Source: Hymenobacter guriensis
GTDB taxonomy: Bacteria > Bacteroidota > Bacteroidia > Cytophagales > Hymenobacteraceae
Reading direction: 5' to 3'
Assembly: GCF_015773195.1 (NCBI RefSeq)
Contig: NZ_JADWYK010000001.1
Coordinates: forward strand, 248,001-312,000
Length of the DNA stretch: 64,000 bases
The notes under the pieces were generated by a model. It saw only the letters and a list, made by a program, of their open reading frames with translations. It was not told the DNA's origin and made no database searches. This document shows, one piece after another, positions 16,919 through 26,355 of the stretch. The translations under genes and the position numbers were made by a program. Position 1 is the first letter of the stretch; each line of letters begins with the position of its first letter.

Positions 16919-17941
16919 CTAGCTGCTCAATTGCAGGCCTTTTTCCTGAGCTTCGGCCAGTAGCAGCTGCTTTTCGATAGGTACCACGCCCACCTGCTCA
17001 CACACCAGGCCACCGCCGAGGTTAGCCAGCGCGGCCGTTACGGGAGCGGATAAGCCTAGGGCCACGCACAGGGCCGCAATGCTGATAACGGTATCACCAG
17101 CACCCGAAACGTCGGAAATGGTGCGCAGGTGCGCGGGCAGATAAGTGCGCGTCAGGTTCTTATCTTCCACGAAAACGCCGCGCTCGGAAAGGGTGACCAG
17201 CACGGTATCCGGCGTCAGGGCTTCCCGCAGCCGGGCTACCGCCGCCTCAAAGTGCGGACGGTCGGCATCGGAGTCGCCGAAATCCAGCTTGAGGCCTTCC
17301 CGCAGCTCTTTCAGATTCGGCTTGAACAGGGTGCAGTGCTGATAGGCCAGAAAGTTCTTTTTCTTGGGGTCGACGACGGTAGGAATGCCCTGGGCCCGCG
17401 CCAGTCCAATAAAGCGCCGAATGCTTTCGGCGTTGAGCACGCCCTTGTCGTAGTCCTCGAAGATAACCACATCGGCGCGGGGCAGTAGTTGCTCGAAGCG
17501 GGCGGTGAGGTCGGCATTTTCGGCTTCGTTGAGGTCGGTTTCCACCTCGGAGTCGATGCGCAGGAGCTGCTGCCCGTGGGCCAGAATGCGCTGCTTTACG
17601 GTAGTAGGCCGATGCGTGGAGCGCACCATTCCCTCGGCCGAAAGGCCACCGGCGTGCAGCAGATCCAGCAGCTGGTCGCCGCCCTGGTCCTGGCCAACCA
17701 CGGCGCACAGCAGCGGGGTAGCCCCCAGGGCCTGCACGTTCAGAGCCACGTTGGCCGCTCCGCCCAGGCGCTGTTCCTGCCGGCTCACATTCACCACGGG
17801 CACCGGCGCTTCGGGCGAGAGGCGCGCGGCCTTGCCCCACACGTAGGCATCCATCATCACGTCGCCCACAATGAGCACGGTGAGCTGGTTGAAAGCGGCA
17901 AACAAATCGGGCAACGAAGCGGGAGGCGCGGCAGCAGGCAT
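16919..17941 (-). CDS. hldA: D-glycero-beta-D-manno-heptose-7-phosphate kinase-type PfkB kinase
   Basis: A 340-residue PfkB-family sugar kinase that most resembles the RfaE N-terminal domain (HldA/HldE-N). That enzyme phosphorylates heptose 7-phosphate at O1 for the LPS inner core. Markers: VLIVGDVMMDAYVWGKAARLSP, RLGGAANVALN, VIFEDYDKGVL, VVDPKKKNF, FKPNLKE, and the catalytic GAGDT motif in DVSGAGDTVIS. The adenylyltransferase domain of bifunctional HldE is absent. A longer frame begins at 18004, but a TACCTTTG promoter box on the same strand lies between it and the ATG at 17941, so the shorter start is chosen. Fructokinase or ribokinase activity is less likely given the motifs. Confidence 0.88.
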   Translation of the reverse strand: MPAAAPPASLPDLFAAFNQLTVLIVGDVMMDAYVWGKAARLSPEAPVPVVNVSRQEQRLGGAANVALNVQALGATPLLCAVVGQDQGGDQLLDLLHAGGLSAEGMVRSTHRPTTVKQRILAHGQQLLRIDSEVETDLNEAENADLTARFEQLLPRADVVIFEDYDKGVLNAESIRRFIGLARAQGIPTVVDPKKKNFLAYQHCTLFKPNLKELREGLKLDFGDSDADRPHFEAAVARLREALTPDTVLVTLSERGVFVEDKNLTRTYLPAHLRTISDVSGAGDTVISIAALCVALGLSAPVTAALANLGGGLVCEQVGVVPIEKQLLLAEAQEKGLQLSS

Positions 17942-17966
17942 CAAGGCAAAGTCAGGTACAGAGCCG

Positions 17967-17974
17967 CAAAGGTA
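17967..17974 (-). promoter_or_regulatory. Bacteroidota -7 box of the hldA-like gene
   Basis: CAAAGGTA on the plus strand is TACCTTTG on the coding strand. It sits 25 nt before the ATG at 17941 and supports that start over the in-frame codon at 18004. Confidence 0.65.
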
Positions 17975-18002
17975 GGCAGCCCGGCCACAACGCGCCGTAC
18001 GC

Positions 18003-18042
18003 AAAACGTCCTAATGTCTTGGGCAAGACATTAGGACGTTTT
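18003..18042. terminator. Long bidirectional terminator-like hairpin downstream of aspC
   Basis: AAAACGTCCTAATGTCTT (18003-18020) pairs perfectly with 18025-18042 around a GGGC loop, giving an 18-bp stem flanked by A and T tracts on both strands. It lies 73 nt after the end of aspC (minus strand). Two further small hairpins with a shared ACAT-TACT-ATGT core (18048-18063 and 18070-18085) sit between it and aspC. Confidence 0.85.
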
Positions 18043-18115
18043 ACCAAAGACATTACTATGTCTTGTCCCGGACATTACTATGTCCGCCCTCAAACGTTAC
18101 TATGATTTTCCGGAG

Positions 18116-19339
18116 CTAGGCCAGCTTGGCTACGCTGTTTTTGATGCGCTGGAAGGCTTCGCGCAGCTTTTCATCGGCGGCGGCGGTGCTGAAGCGGATG
18201 CAGGCCGGCGCGCCAAACGCGCCCCCATCTACGGCGGCCACGTGGGCATCGTTGAGCAGGTACATGGCCAGGTCGGCCGCCGAATTGATGGTTTGCCCCT
18301 CGGGCGTAGATTTGCCGAAGCAGCCGCTTACATCGGGGAAGACGTAGAAGGCGCCGCTGGGCGTGGGCGTGCGGAAGCCGGGAATGTCCTGGGCCAGCTC
18401 CAGCACCAGGTCGCGGCGGCGGTGGTAGGCCGTCACCATCTCATCGGCGGAGCTGCGGCCGCCCAGGAGAGCTGCCAGCGCGGCCCGCTGGGCAATGGAG
18501 CAGGTGCCGGACGTAATCTGGCTCTGGATTTTCTCGCAGGCGCTGGCAATTTCCTTGCGGGCTACCAGGTAGCCCACGCGCCAGCCCGTCATGGCGTAGC
18601 CCTTCGAGAAGCCATTCACCGTAATCACCCGGTCCTTGATGTCCTCAAACTGGGCAATGCTCACGTGCTCCCCCACGAAGTTGATGTACTCATAAATCTC
18701 GTCGGCCAGCACGTGCACCTGCGGGTGGCGGGCCACTACCTCGGCAATGGCAGCCAACTCTTCGCGGCTGAATACCGAGCCCGTGGGGTTGCAGGGTGAG
18801 GAGTACATGATGAGGCGGGTGCGGGGCGTAATGGCGGCTTCCAGCTCGGCGGCCGTCACCTTGAAGTCATTTTCCAGGGAGCCCACCAGCGGCACTGGCA
18901 CGCCCTCAGCCAGCTTCACCATCTCCTCGTAGCTCACCCAATAAGGGGCAAACACCACTACCTCGTCGCCGGGGTTTACCAGGCTCATCACCACGTTCAC
19001 CAAGGCTTGCTTGGCGCCGGTGCTCACTACCACGTTTTCAGGCTTGTAGCTGAGGTGATTTTCGCGCTGCAGCTTGTCGCAGATAGCCTGACGCAGTTCC
19101 AGGTAGCCGGGAACCGGCGTGTAGAGCGTGTAGCCCTGGTCGAGGGCTTCCTTGGCGGCGTCCTTGATGTACTGGGGCGTCTGAAAATCCGGCTCGCCAA
19201 AGCTCAGGTTAATCACATCAAACCCCTCGGCCGCCAGCGCCCGGGCTTTTTTGGCCATAGCAATGGTCTGCGACTCCTGCATGGAGTTGATGCGGTCAGA
19301 CAACACGAGGGGCGCGAGGGTAGTAGCTTCAGCGGACAT
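18116..19339 (-). CDS. aspC: Aspartate/aromatic aminotransferase (class I, PLP-dependent)
   Basis: A 407-residue class I aminotransferase of the AspAT Ib type. It moves the amino group between aspartate and 2-oxoglutarate, or a related amino acid pair. The PLP lysine is Lys246 in NGFSKGYAMTGWRVGY; other markers are LSFGEPDFQTP (46-56), YSSPCNPTGSVF, LADEIYEY and the C-terminal PSGAFYVFPDVS. Length is standard and no signal is seen. The ATG at 19339 lies 36 nt after a TACTTTTG promoter box on the same strand. It forms a single-gene unit ended by the hairpin at 18003-18042. Prephenate aminotransferase is a plausible alternative activity for this subgroup. Confidence 0.93.
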   Translation of the reverse strand: MSAEATTLAPLVLSDRINSMQESQTIAMAKKARALAAEGFDVINLSFGEPDFQTPQYIKDAAKEALDQGYTLYTPVPGYLELRQAICDKLQRENHLSYKPENVVVSTGAKQALVNVVMSLVNPGDEVVVFAPYWVSYEEMVKLAEGVPVPLVGSLENDFKVTAAELEAAITPRTRLIMYSSPCNPTGSVFSREELAAIAEVVARHPQVHVLADEIYEYINFVGEHVSIAQFEDIKDRVITVNGFSKGYAMTGWRVGYLVARKEIASACEKIQSQITSGTCSIAQRAALAALLGGRSSADEMVTAYHRRRDLVLELAQDIPGFRTPTPSGAFYVFPDVSGCFGKSTPEGQTINSAADLAMYLLNDAHVAAVDGGAFGAPACIRFSTAAADEKLREAFQRIKNSVAKLA

Positions 19340-19375
19340 TTAGGAAGAAGGTTGAAAGCAGTGAGCGTGATGGCA

Positions 19376-19383
19376 CAAAAGTA
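19376..19383 (-). promoter_or_regulatory. Bacteroidota -7 box of aspC
   Basis: CAAAAGTA on the plus strand reads TACTTTTG on the coding strand, an exact TAnnTTTG match, 36 nt upstream of the aspC ATG. Confidence 0.6.
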
Positions 19384-19472
19384 GGCGGAATGTACGCAGC
19401 GCCTCCGGAACTACAAGTACCTGCTTTCGGCGGTTTTACGGTTTCTGGTTTTGGGGTGAAACGTAACAGGAG

Positions 19473-19642
19473 ACAGGTAACACGTGACAGGTAACCTGTG
19501 ACAGGCTGGTGAGCAAGCGGCGCATTACTGCCGGGCCGCTTTGCGGCCGCCGGTCGGGAAGCTGGCTTCAATCCATCGGCGGGCATACGCGGGCTGCGGC
19601 CTAAGTCTGCCGCCGGGCGCCCCTGTTACCTGTTACCTGTCA
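19473..19642. repeat. Inverted word-repeat between aspC and the glycosyltransferase gene
   Basis: The left side (19473-19505) contains ACAGGTAAC three times in slightly varied form. The right side (19622-19642) carries the complement, CCTGTTACCTGTTACCTGTCA. The intervening ~115 nt hold a GC-rich hairpin (CGGCGC...GCCGCC region) but no gene. Because words repeat within each arm, several pairing registers are possible. Confidence 0.65.
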
Positions 19643-19655
19643 ACTCATCACCACC

Positions 19656-21794
19656 TCACTCCTCTTCCCGGCCCAGTTGGCGGAAGCAGCGCAATAGCAG
19701 GCGCAGGTCGGTACCGGTTTCGTAGTCCTTGGCGTAAAGCAGCTCCAGGCGGCGGCGCGTAGCCCCGGTGAGCGGGCCGGCGGCCTGGGCTGCATCGGCG
19801 GGCGAGAGAATGGCGCGGGCCAGGCGTTGCGGCGCGGCCGCATAGCGCAGGCCCACCCAGGTGCGGGAGCCGCTGAGCACGCGCAGGCAGTTGCGCAGAA
19901 AACCACCTTTGCGCGGCTGCCACCAGACGAGCAGCGGCGAGCCTAGCAGAAAGCCCAGGCTGGTCAGGAAATCGAGCACCCGCTTGTTGCGCACCTGCTG
20001 GGGCCGGAAAAGATTTAGGGTGATGTCAAGCGCGTAGTAGTCGCCGGGCGAGTCTTTGCCGGAGCTGCCGATGATGTACTCGCTGTCCTGGGGCAGGATT
20101 TTGTAGGCCACCGGCGGGTGCTGGGGCACGCTCACCATCAAGCCGATAATCTGGCTGGCGGTCAGGTCGCGGCCGCAGAAAATCAGCTCGTGCAGCTCGT
20201 AGATGCGGATAATGTCAGCCAGCTGCCGGACTTCGCCTAGCAGGTCGTCGGCGGGAGCGTCGAGCGTTTCCGTCTCAGCAAGCAGCGCCGCCGAAGTAGT
20301 GGTATACCGGCCGGCGCCGGGGTGGCCTACGGGCTCATAAGGCGGCGTGGCGCGGGCTGCGCGCACGGGCACCCCGGCCTTGGCGGGCTCGATGTAGCCG
20401 ATGATGCGGGCCGGCACGGCGGCGTGTTCCAGCAGCTGGCGCACCCGCTGACTTTCCTCGAACGAGCCCACGATGCCCACGTTTTTCTGGTGCTGGCGGG
20501 TGAGGCTGAAGGTGCGGTAGCGCAGGAAGTTGGAAGCCAGTCGGCGCAGCACCAGCGCAGCCACGGCCCACACCCCGCCCAGCACAATAAGGGCCTTGGA
20601 AAAGCGCCAGGCATCGAGAAAGTTGCTGACGGCCGAAATCAGCAAAGTACCCAGGAACACGCCGCGCACAATGCGGCGGGCCCGGGTGGGCTGGTCGTAG
20701 GCCCCGCTGAAAAACGCCGACAGCAGCCACACGGCCACGTACGCGGGCACGGCCACCAGCATGTATTTCTCGGGGTAAGGCTCGGGCACGTACTTGTGGT
20801 TTCGCTCCCAGTATGTTTTCAAAAAAAACATGCCCCCGTAAATCAGGCCGGCATCCAGCAGCACGGGGGCGGCCTGCGCGGCCAGGCGCTGGGCCACCGC
20901 CGCCCCGGCCCGCAGCCAGATGGCCAGGTTGATGAGGAAGCTGAACGTGCCCGCCCGCTCCGGCGCGAAGTGCTTGCGGGCAAAGATGACCATGGCCCGG
21001 TAAAACACGAACACATAATTGACGCTCGTGCGCTTGGTGCTTTCACCCTTGTAGTGGATGATGCGCGTGCCGGGGAAATAGTAGTTCAGCCAGCCGCCCC
21101 GCGTGAGGCGGTACGAAAGGTCGATGTCCTCCCCGTACATGAAATAGTCCTCATCGAGCAGCCCTACCTCGTCCAGCGCGGCTTTGCGCATGAGCATAAA
21201 GGCTCCGCTCAGAACTTCTATTTCGTGGGTCTGGTCTTTATCGAGGAAGCCCAGGTGGTAGCGCCCGAAGCGCCGCGACTTCGGAAACAGCTTGGCCAGC
21301 CCGAAAATCTTGTAGAACGCCACCCAGGGCGTGGGCAGGCCCCGCTTGCTTTCGGGCAGAAACCGGCCTTGCCCGTCGAGCATTTTCACGCCCAGGCCCC
21401 CGGCGCGCGGGTGCGCGTCCATAAACGCGCAGCACAGCCGGAAGGTATCTTCCTCCACCACCGTATCAGGGTTAAGCAGCAGCACGTACTGCCCGCGGGC
21501 TTGGCGGATGGCCTGGTTGTTGGCCTTCGAGAAGCCGGGGTTGTCGTGGTTTTCGATAAGGACGACCTCCGGAAACCGGGCCCGCACCATAGCCACCGAG
21601 CCATCCACCGAGTTGTTGTCGACCACAAACACCTCCACCGGCTCACCCAGCTTTTCCACCGCCCGCCGCACCGACAACAGCGCCTGCTCCAGAAAGTAGC
21701 ACACGTTATAGTTGACGATAACAACGGAAAGCTTCACGGAAGGCACTGCGGGCGGGTGGGTGGAACGGCGAAAGTTACGGAGTGCAACCGGCAT
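19656..21794 (-). CDS. Family 2 glycosyltransferase fused to a degenerate polyprenyl glycosylphosphotransferase-like part
   Basis: A protein of about 712 residues. The N-terminal ~280 residues are a GT2 domain of the rhamnosyltransferase type: LSVVIVNYNV, VFVVDNNSVDGS, LLLNPDTVVEED (metal site), and MYGEDIDLSYRL with HYKGEST after it. Several transmembrane helices follow (roughly 330-440). Next comes a Rossmann-like segment starting NVGIVGSFEESQ. The last ~120 residues resemble WcaJ/PglC-type sugar-phosphate transferases (KRVLDFLTSLGFLLGSPLL, then GSRTWVGL) but lack the usual catalytic basic/acidic motif. It probably builds surface polysaccharide at the inner membrane. The ATG at 21794 is used; a GTG at 21737 would start right at the first GT2 strand, and an ATG at 21869 is also in frame. 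Confidence 0.85.
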   Translation of the reverse strand: MPVALRNFRRSTHPPAVPSVKLSVVIVNYNVCYFLEQALLSVRRAVEKLGEPVEVFVVDNNSVDGSVAMVRARFPEVVLIENHDNPGFSKANNQAIRQARGQYVLLLNPDTVVEEDTFRLCCAFMDAHPRAGGLGVKMLDGQGRFLPESKRGLPTPWVAFYKIFGLAKLFPKSRRFGRYHLGFLDKDQTHEIEVLSGAFMLMRKAALDEVGLLDEDYFMYGEDIDLSYRLTRGGWLNYYFPGTRIIHYKGESTKRTSVNYVFVFYRAMVIFARKHFAPERAGTFSFLINLAIWLRAGAAVAQRLAAQAAPVLLDAGLIYGGMFFLKTYWERNHKYVPEPYPEKYMLVAVPAYVAVWLLSAFFSGAYDQPTRARRIVRGVFLGTLLISAVSNFLDAWRFSKALIVLGGVWAVAALVLRRLASNFLRYRTFSLTRQHQKNVGIVGSFEESQRVRQLLEHAAVPARIIGYIEPAKAGVPVRAARATPPYEPVGHPGAGRYTTTSAALLAETETLDAPADDLLGEVRQLADIIRIYELHELIFCGRDLTASQIIGLMVSVPQHPPVAYKILPQDSEYIIGSSGKDSPGDYYALDITLNLFRPQQVRNKRVLDFLTSLGFLLGSPLLVWWQPRKGGFLRNCLRVLSGSRTWVGLRYAAAPQRLARAILSPADAAQAAGPLTGATRRRLELLYAKDYETGTDLRLLLRCFRQLGREEE

Positions 21795-21932
21795 TGCAGA
21801 GTGCCAGGCGTGGGTTTCATCCGGCGCCTGGCAGGCCAAAGATTCTTGTAGGCCGAGGCGGGGCTTCATACCGGCTTCATGAAGTGGGCGGTTGCTTTGT
21901 GCTGTTCAATCAGGATGGCATTCCACACACGT

Positions 21933-23024
21933 ATGAAAACAAGGTTCCTGCTCGCGCTTCTGGGCGTGAGTGTACTGTACGGCGGCACCAGCTGCTCCGA
22001 GAAGCATAAGGAGAAAGAAGAGAAAGTAAAGTACCTGGTTACCAGTCCACTCCAAAAGGACACGACCATCACCAAGGAGTACGTGGCCCAGATTCACGCC
22101 TTCCAGCACATTGAGGTGCGGGCGTTGGAAAAAGGCTACCTCCAAAAGATCTTTGTGGACGAAGGGCAGCGCGTGCAGCAGGGGCAGCTTATGTTCCAGA
22201 TTATGCCGCTGCTCTACCAGGCCGAGCTGAAGAAAGCAGAAGCCGAGGCCAAGTTCGTGAACATCGAGTACCAGAACACCAAGAAGCTGGCTAGCGGCAA
22301 CATCGTGTCGCCCAACGAGCTGGCGCTGTCGGAAGCTAAGCTGGACAAGGCCCGGGCAGAAGTTGATTTGGCCAAAACGCACCTGGGCTTCACCACCATC
22401 CGGGCGCCGTTTACCGGCATCATGGACCACTTCCAGGCCCGGCTGGGCTCCCTGGTAGACGAGGGCGACCTGCTCACCACCTTGTCGGACAACAGCAAGA
22501 TGTGGGTGTACTACAACGTGCCCGAAGCCGAGTACCTGGCCTACCAGGCGCACGCCAAAGCCAACGACAAAGCCGCGCACGTGCGCCTGCGCATGGCCAA
22601 CAACGAGGTCTTCGACCAGACCGGCGTAGTGCAAACCATTGAGGCCGACTTCAACAACGAAACCGGCAACATTGCCTTCCGGGCCACTTTCCCTAACCCT
22701 AAAGGCCTGCTGCGCAACGGCGAAACGGGCTCGGTGCTGATGACGGTGCCCCTGAAAAACGCCCTCATCATCCCGCAGAAAGCCACCTTCGAGGTACTGG
22801 AGAAGAAGTACGTGTTTGTGGTGGGTAAAGACAACGTGGTGCACCAGCAGGAAATCGGCATTGCCTCGGAAATGCCCGACCTGTACGTCATCAAATCCGG
22901 CATCACGGCCAACGACCGGATTATGCTCGAAGGCCTGCGCAAAGTGAAGGAAGGCGACAAAATAGCCTCCACTTATACCGCCCCGCAGGGCGTCATCTCG
23001 CACCTGAAAGTATCTGCAGAGTAG
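21933..23024 (+). CDS. RND efflux periplasmic adaptor (membrane fusion) lipoprotein
   Basis: A 363-residue HlyD/AcrA-type adaptor that links the inner-membrane pump to the outer-membrane channel. The ATG at 21933 gives a lipoprotein signal (MKTRFLLALLGVSVLYGGTSC) with the lipid-modified Cys near residue 21; upstream in-frame ATGs at 21879 and 21915 would bury it. The order is barrel/lipoyl strands (VRALEKGYLQKIFVDEGQ), a coiled-coil hairpin (about 85-140), the lipoyl return GFTTIRAPFTGIMD, then the beta-barrel and membrane-proximal domains. The pump and outer-membrane genes follow in the same direction. Substrates cannot be told from sequence. Confidence 0.93.
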   Translation: MKTRFLLALLGVSVLYGGTSCSEKHKEKEEKVKYLVTSPLQKDTTITKEYVAQIHAFQHIEVRALEKGYLQKIFVDEGQRVQQGQLMFQIMPLLYQAELKKAEAEAKFVNIEYQNTKKLASGNIVSPNELALSEAKLDKARAEVDLAKTHLGFTTIRAPFTGIMDHFQARLGSLVDEGDLLTTLSDNSKMWVYYNVPEAEYLAYQAHAKANDKAAHVRLRMANNEVFDQTGVVQTIEADFNNETGNIAFRATFPNPKGLLRNGETGSVLMTVPLKNALIIPQKATFEVLEKKYVFVVGKDNVVHQQEIGIASEMPDLYVIKSGITANDRIMLEGLRKVKEGDKIASTYTAPQGVISHLKVSAE

Positions 23025-23163
23025 GACACAGCCTGAAGTAGCCTTTCGTGCTGCGCAGAGCCAACGCGTTTCCCCGCCTTGTTTTCCCGATTGAGGTAGC
23101 CTGAGACAGACATACTCCGGCTCCGCTCGGCATGACCTTTTCCACGAAAAGAACAGCCATTCT

Positions 23164-26100
23164 ATGTTCAGTAAATTCATTCGACGGCCGGTTTTCGCCA
23201 TCGTCATTTCGGTGTCCATCCTGCTGATGGGCGCGCTGGCCATCTTCCAGCTGCCCACCTCGCAGTTCCCGGAAATCTCGCCCCCGCTCGTGATGGTGAG
23301 TGCCTCGTACCCCGGGGCCAGCGCCAAGGTGCTGACCGAGTCGGTGCTGATTCCGCTGGAGCAGGCCGTAAACGGCGTGCCCGGCATGAAGTACATGACC
23401 TCCGACGCCGTATCGGCCGGCGAGGCCAACATTCAAATCGTGTTCAACCTGGGCACCAACCCCGACCAGGCCGTAGTGAACGTGAATACCCGCATTGCGC
23501 AGGTACTCAACCGCCTGCCACTGCTGGTGCAGCGCGAGGGCGTGATTGTGAACCGCGTGGTGCCCAACATGCTGATGTACGTGAACTTGTACTCGAAAGA
23601 CAAGAACACGGACATGAAGTACCTGTTCAACTTCGCTGGGGTGAACATGATACCCGAGCTGCAGCGCCTCAACGGCATTGGGCGGGCCAGCATCCTGGGT
23701 AGCCGGCAGTACGCCATGCGCGTGTGGCTCAAGCCCGACCGGATGCGGGCCTACAACATCTCCGTGGACGACGTGATGAAGGCCCTGGAAGAGCAGAGCG
23801 TGATTGGTTCCCCGGGCCGTATCGGCCGGGCCGATGGCAAGAGCGCCCAGTCTTTGGAGTACGTGCTCAGCTACCAGGGCCGCTTCAACGACGTGGAGCA
23901 GTATAAGAATGTGATTCTGAAGGCCAACTCCAACGGGGAAAGCCTGCACCTGCGCGACGTAGCCAACGTGGAGTTGGGCTCGGAGTACTACGACATCTAC
24001 TCCAACCTGAACCAGTACCCCTCGGCGGCCATTGTGCTCAAGCAAACCTACGGCTCCAACGCCTCGGACGTAATTAAAGAGGTGAAAGCCAAGCTGGAGG
24101 AGCTCAAGAAGACGAGCTTCCCGCCCGGCATGGACTACAAAATCACCTACGACGTGTCGAACTTCCTCGACGCCTCGATTGAGAACGTAATCCACACCCT
24201 GCGCGACGCCTTCATCCTAGTGGCCCTGGTGGTGTTCCTGTTCCTGGGCGACTGGCGCTCCACGCTGATTCCGGCCCTGGCCGTGCCCGTGTCGTTGGTC
24301 GGCTCCTTTATGGCCATGCAGGCCTTTGGGCTCACCATCAACATGATTACCCTGTTTGCCCTGGTGCTTTCGATTGGTATTGTGGTGGATAACGCCATTG
24401 TGGTGATTGAGGCCGTGCACGCCAAGATGGAGGAAGAGCACCTCTCGCCCTACAACGCGGTGCGCCTGGTGGTAGGCGAAATCAGCGGGGCCATCATCGG
24501 CATCACCATTATGATGACAGCGGTATTCATCCCGGTATCGTTCATGAGCGGCCCGGTGGGCATTTTCTACCGGCAGTTCTCGATTACTATGGCTACGGCT
24601 ATTGTTATTTCGGGCCTGGTGGCGCTGACTTTGACGCCGGTGCTCTGCGCCATGATCCTGAAAAACCACCACGGGCAGCCCAAAAAGCAGACGCCCTTGC
24701 AGCGCTTCTTCGACTGGTTTAACCGTGGCTTCGAAAAGCTGACCAACGCCTACACCGGCCTGCTGCAGCGCATCGTGGCCAACCGCGTGGTCACCTTCGT
24801 GATGCTCATTGCCTTTGGGCTGGGCATCTGGGCCATTGCGGCCAAGCTGCCGGCCGGCTTTATCCCCAGCGAAGACCAGGGCCTGATTTACGCCATTGTG
24901 CAGACCCCGCCTGGCACCACGCTGGAGCAAACCAACGCCGTGTCGCAGCGTCTCGCGGGCCTGGCCAAGGACATTCCCGGCGTGGCCAACATTTCCTCCC
25001 TGGCCGGCTACGAGGTACTGACCGAAGGTCGGGGTTCCAACGCCGGCACCCTGCTGCTCGACCTGAAGCCGTGGTCGGAACGCAAGGAGTCCATTGCCGA
25101 AATCATCGAACACCTGGAGGAAAAGGCCCGCGAAATTCCGGGCGCGACCATCGAGTTCTTCGAGCCACCAGCAGTACCCGGCTACGGCGCGGCGGGCGGC
25201 TTTCAGCTGCAGCTGCTCGACAAAACCAACTCCGGCGACTACAAAGCCCTGGAACAGGTAAACAACGAGTTCATTGCCAAGCTGAAAAAGCGCAAGGAGC
25301 TGACCGGGGTTTTCACCTTCTTCTCAGCCAACTACCCGCAGTACGAGCTTAAGATTGACAATGACCTGGCCATGCAGAAGGGCGTGAGCATCGGCAACGC
25401 CATGAACACGCTGTCGGTGCTGGTGGGCTCTACCTACGAGCTGGGCTTCATCAAGTACCAGCGCTTCTTCAAGGTGTTTGTGCAGGCCTCGCCCGAGTAC
25501 CGCAAGTTGCCCGAGGACGTGCTGAACATGTGGGCCAAGAACGACAAAGGCGAAATGGTGCCCTTCTCGGCCTTCATGAAGATTGTGAAAACCCAGGGAG
25601 CCAACGAAATCAACCGCTACAACATGTACACCACGGCCTCCATCCGCGGCGGTGCGGCCCCCGGCTTCAGCTCGGGCGAGGCCATCAAGGCGGTGCAGGA
25701 AGTGGCCCAGGACCTGCCCCACGGCTACGATATCGACTGGGGCGGCTTGTCGAAGGACGAAGTAGGCCGCGGCAACGAGTCGACGATTATTTTCCTGGTC
25801 GTGCTGGTGTTCGTGTATCTGGTGCTGGCCGCGCAGTATGAAAGCTTCCTGCTGCCGCTGGCCGTTATCTTCTCCCTAGTGGCGGGCGTGTTCGGGTCCT
25901 TCCTGTTCATCAAGATGTTTGGCCTCGCCAACGACATCTACGCTCAGGTGGGCCTGGTAATGCTCGTCGGGCTGCTGGGGAAAAACGCGGTACTGATTGT
26001 GGAATTCGCGGCCCTGAAGCACGAGGAAGGCATGAGCGTCCGCGACGCGGCCATTGAAGGCGCCCGGGTACGTTTCCGCCCCATCCTGATGACGTCCTTC

Positions 26101-26355
26101 GCCTTTATTGCCGGCCTGATTCCGCTGGTAGTAGCTACGGGTGCCGGCGCTATCGGCAACCGCACCATCGGCTCCTCGGCCCTCGGCGGCATGCTGTTCG
26201 GTACCGTGTTCGGGGTAATCATCATCCCCGGCCTGTACTACTTCTTCGGCACGCTGGCCGGCAACAGCAAACTGATTCGGGACGAAAACGAAGCCCCCAT
26301 CCTCGAAGGCGTAGAGCCCCGCGTGCAACTGGAAGAAATGGAGCCTTATGCTTAA
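23164..26355 (+). CDS. RND-family multidrug efflux permease (HAE1 type)
   Basis: A 1063-residue proton-driven pump of the AcrB/MexB class with the usual length. It has a first helix (FAIVISVSILLMGALAIF), a large periplasmic loop with GVPGMKYMTSDAV and GIGRASILGSRQYAMRVWL, helices 2-6 with SIGIVVDNAIVVIEAVH (paired Asp of the proton relay), and a second half with LVGLLGKNAVLIVEFA. The periplasmic porter segments show TPPGTTLEQT. The protein ends in a short cytoplasmic tail, and its last 8 nt overlap the next gene, so translation of the outer-membrane partner is probably coupled. The adaptor gene ends 139 nt upstream; that gap includes a GCTCGGCATGAC-type repeat tail. Confidence 0.96.
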   Translation: MFSKFIRRPVFAIVISVSILLMGALAIFQLPTSQFPEISPPLVMVSASYPGASAKVLTESVLIPLEQAVNGVPGMKYMTSDAVSAGEANIQIVFNLGTNPDQAVVNVNTRIAQVLNRLPLLVQREGVIVNRVVPNMLMYVNLYSKDKNTDMKYLFNFAGVNMIPELQRLNGIGRASILGSRQYAMRVWLKPDRMRAYNISVDDVMKALEEQSVIGSPGRIGRADGKSAQSLEYVLSYQGRFNDVEQYKNVILKANSNGESLHLRDVANVELGSEYYDIYSNLNQYPSAAIVLKQTYGSNASDVIKEVKAKLEELKKTSFPPGMDYKITYDVSNFLDASIENVIHTLRDAFILVALVVFLFLGDWRSTLIPALAVPVSLVGSFMAMQAFGLTINMITLFALVLSIGIVVDNAIVVIEAVHAKMEEEHLSPYNAVRLVVGEISGAIIGITIMMTAVFIPVSFMSGPVGIFYRQFSITMATAIVISGLVALTLTPVLCAMILKNHHGQPKKQTPLQRFFDWFNRGFEKLTNAYTGLLQRIVANRVVTFVMLIAFGLGIWAIAAKLPAGFIPSEDQGLIYAIVQTPPGTTLEQTNAVSQRLAGLAKDIPGVANISSLAGYEVLTEGRGSNAGTLLLDLKPWSERKESIAEIIEHLEEKAREIPGATIEFFEPPAVPGYGAAGGFQLQLLDKTNSGDYKALEQVNNEFIAKLKKRKELTGVFTFFSANYPQYELKIDNDLAMQKGVSIGNAMNTLSVLVGSTYELGFIKYQRFFKVFVQASPEYRKLPEDVLNMWAKNDKGEMVPFSAFMKIVKTQGANEINRYNMYTTASIRGGAAPGFSSGEAIKAVQEVAQDLPHGYDIDWGGLSKDEVGRGNESTIIFLVVLVFVYLVLAAQYESFLLPLAVIFSLVAGVFGSFLFIKMFGLANDIYAQVGLVMLVGLLGKNAVLIVEFAALKHEEGMSVRDAAIEGARVRFRPILMTSFAFIAGLIPLVVATGAGAIGNRTIGSSALGGMLFGTVFGVIIIPGLYYFFGTLAGNSKLIRDENEAPILEGVEPRVQLEEMEPYA

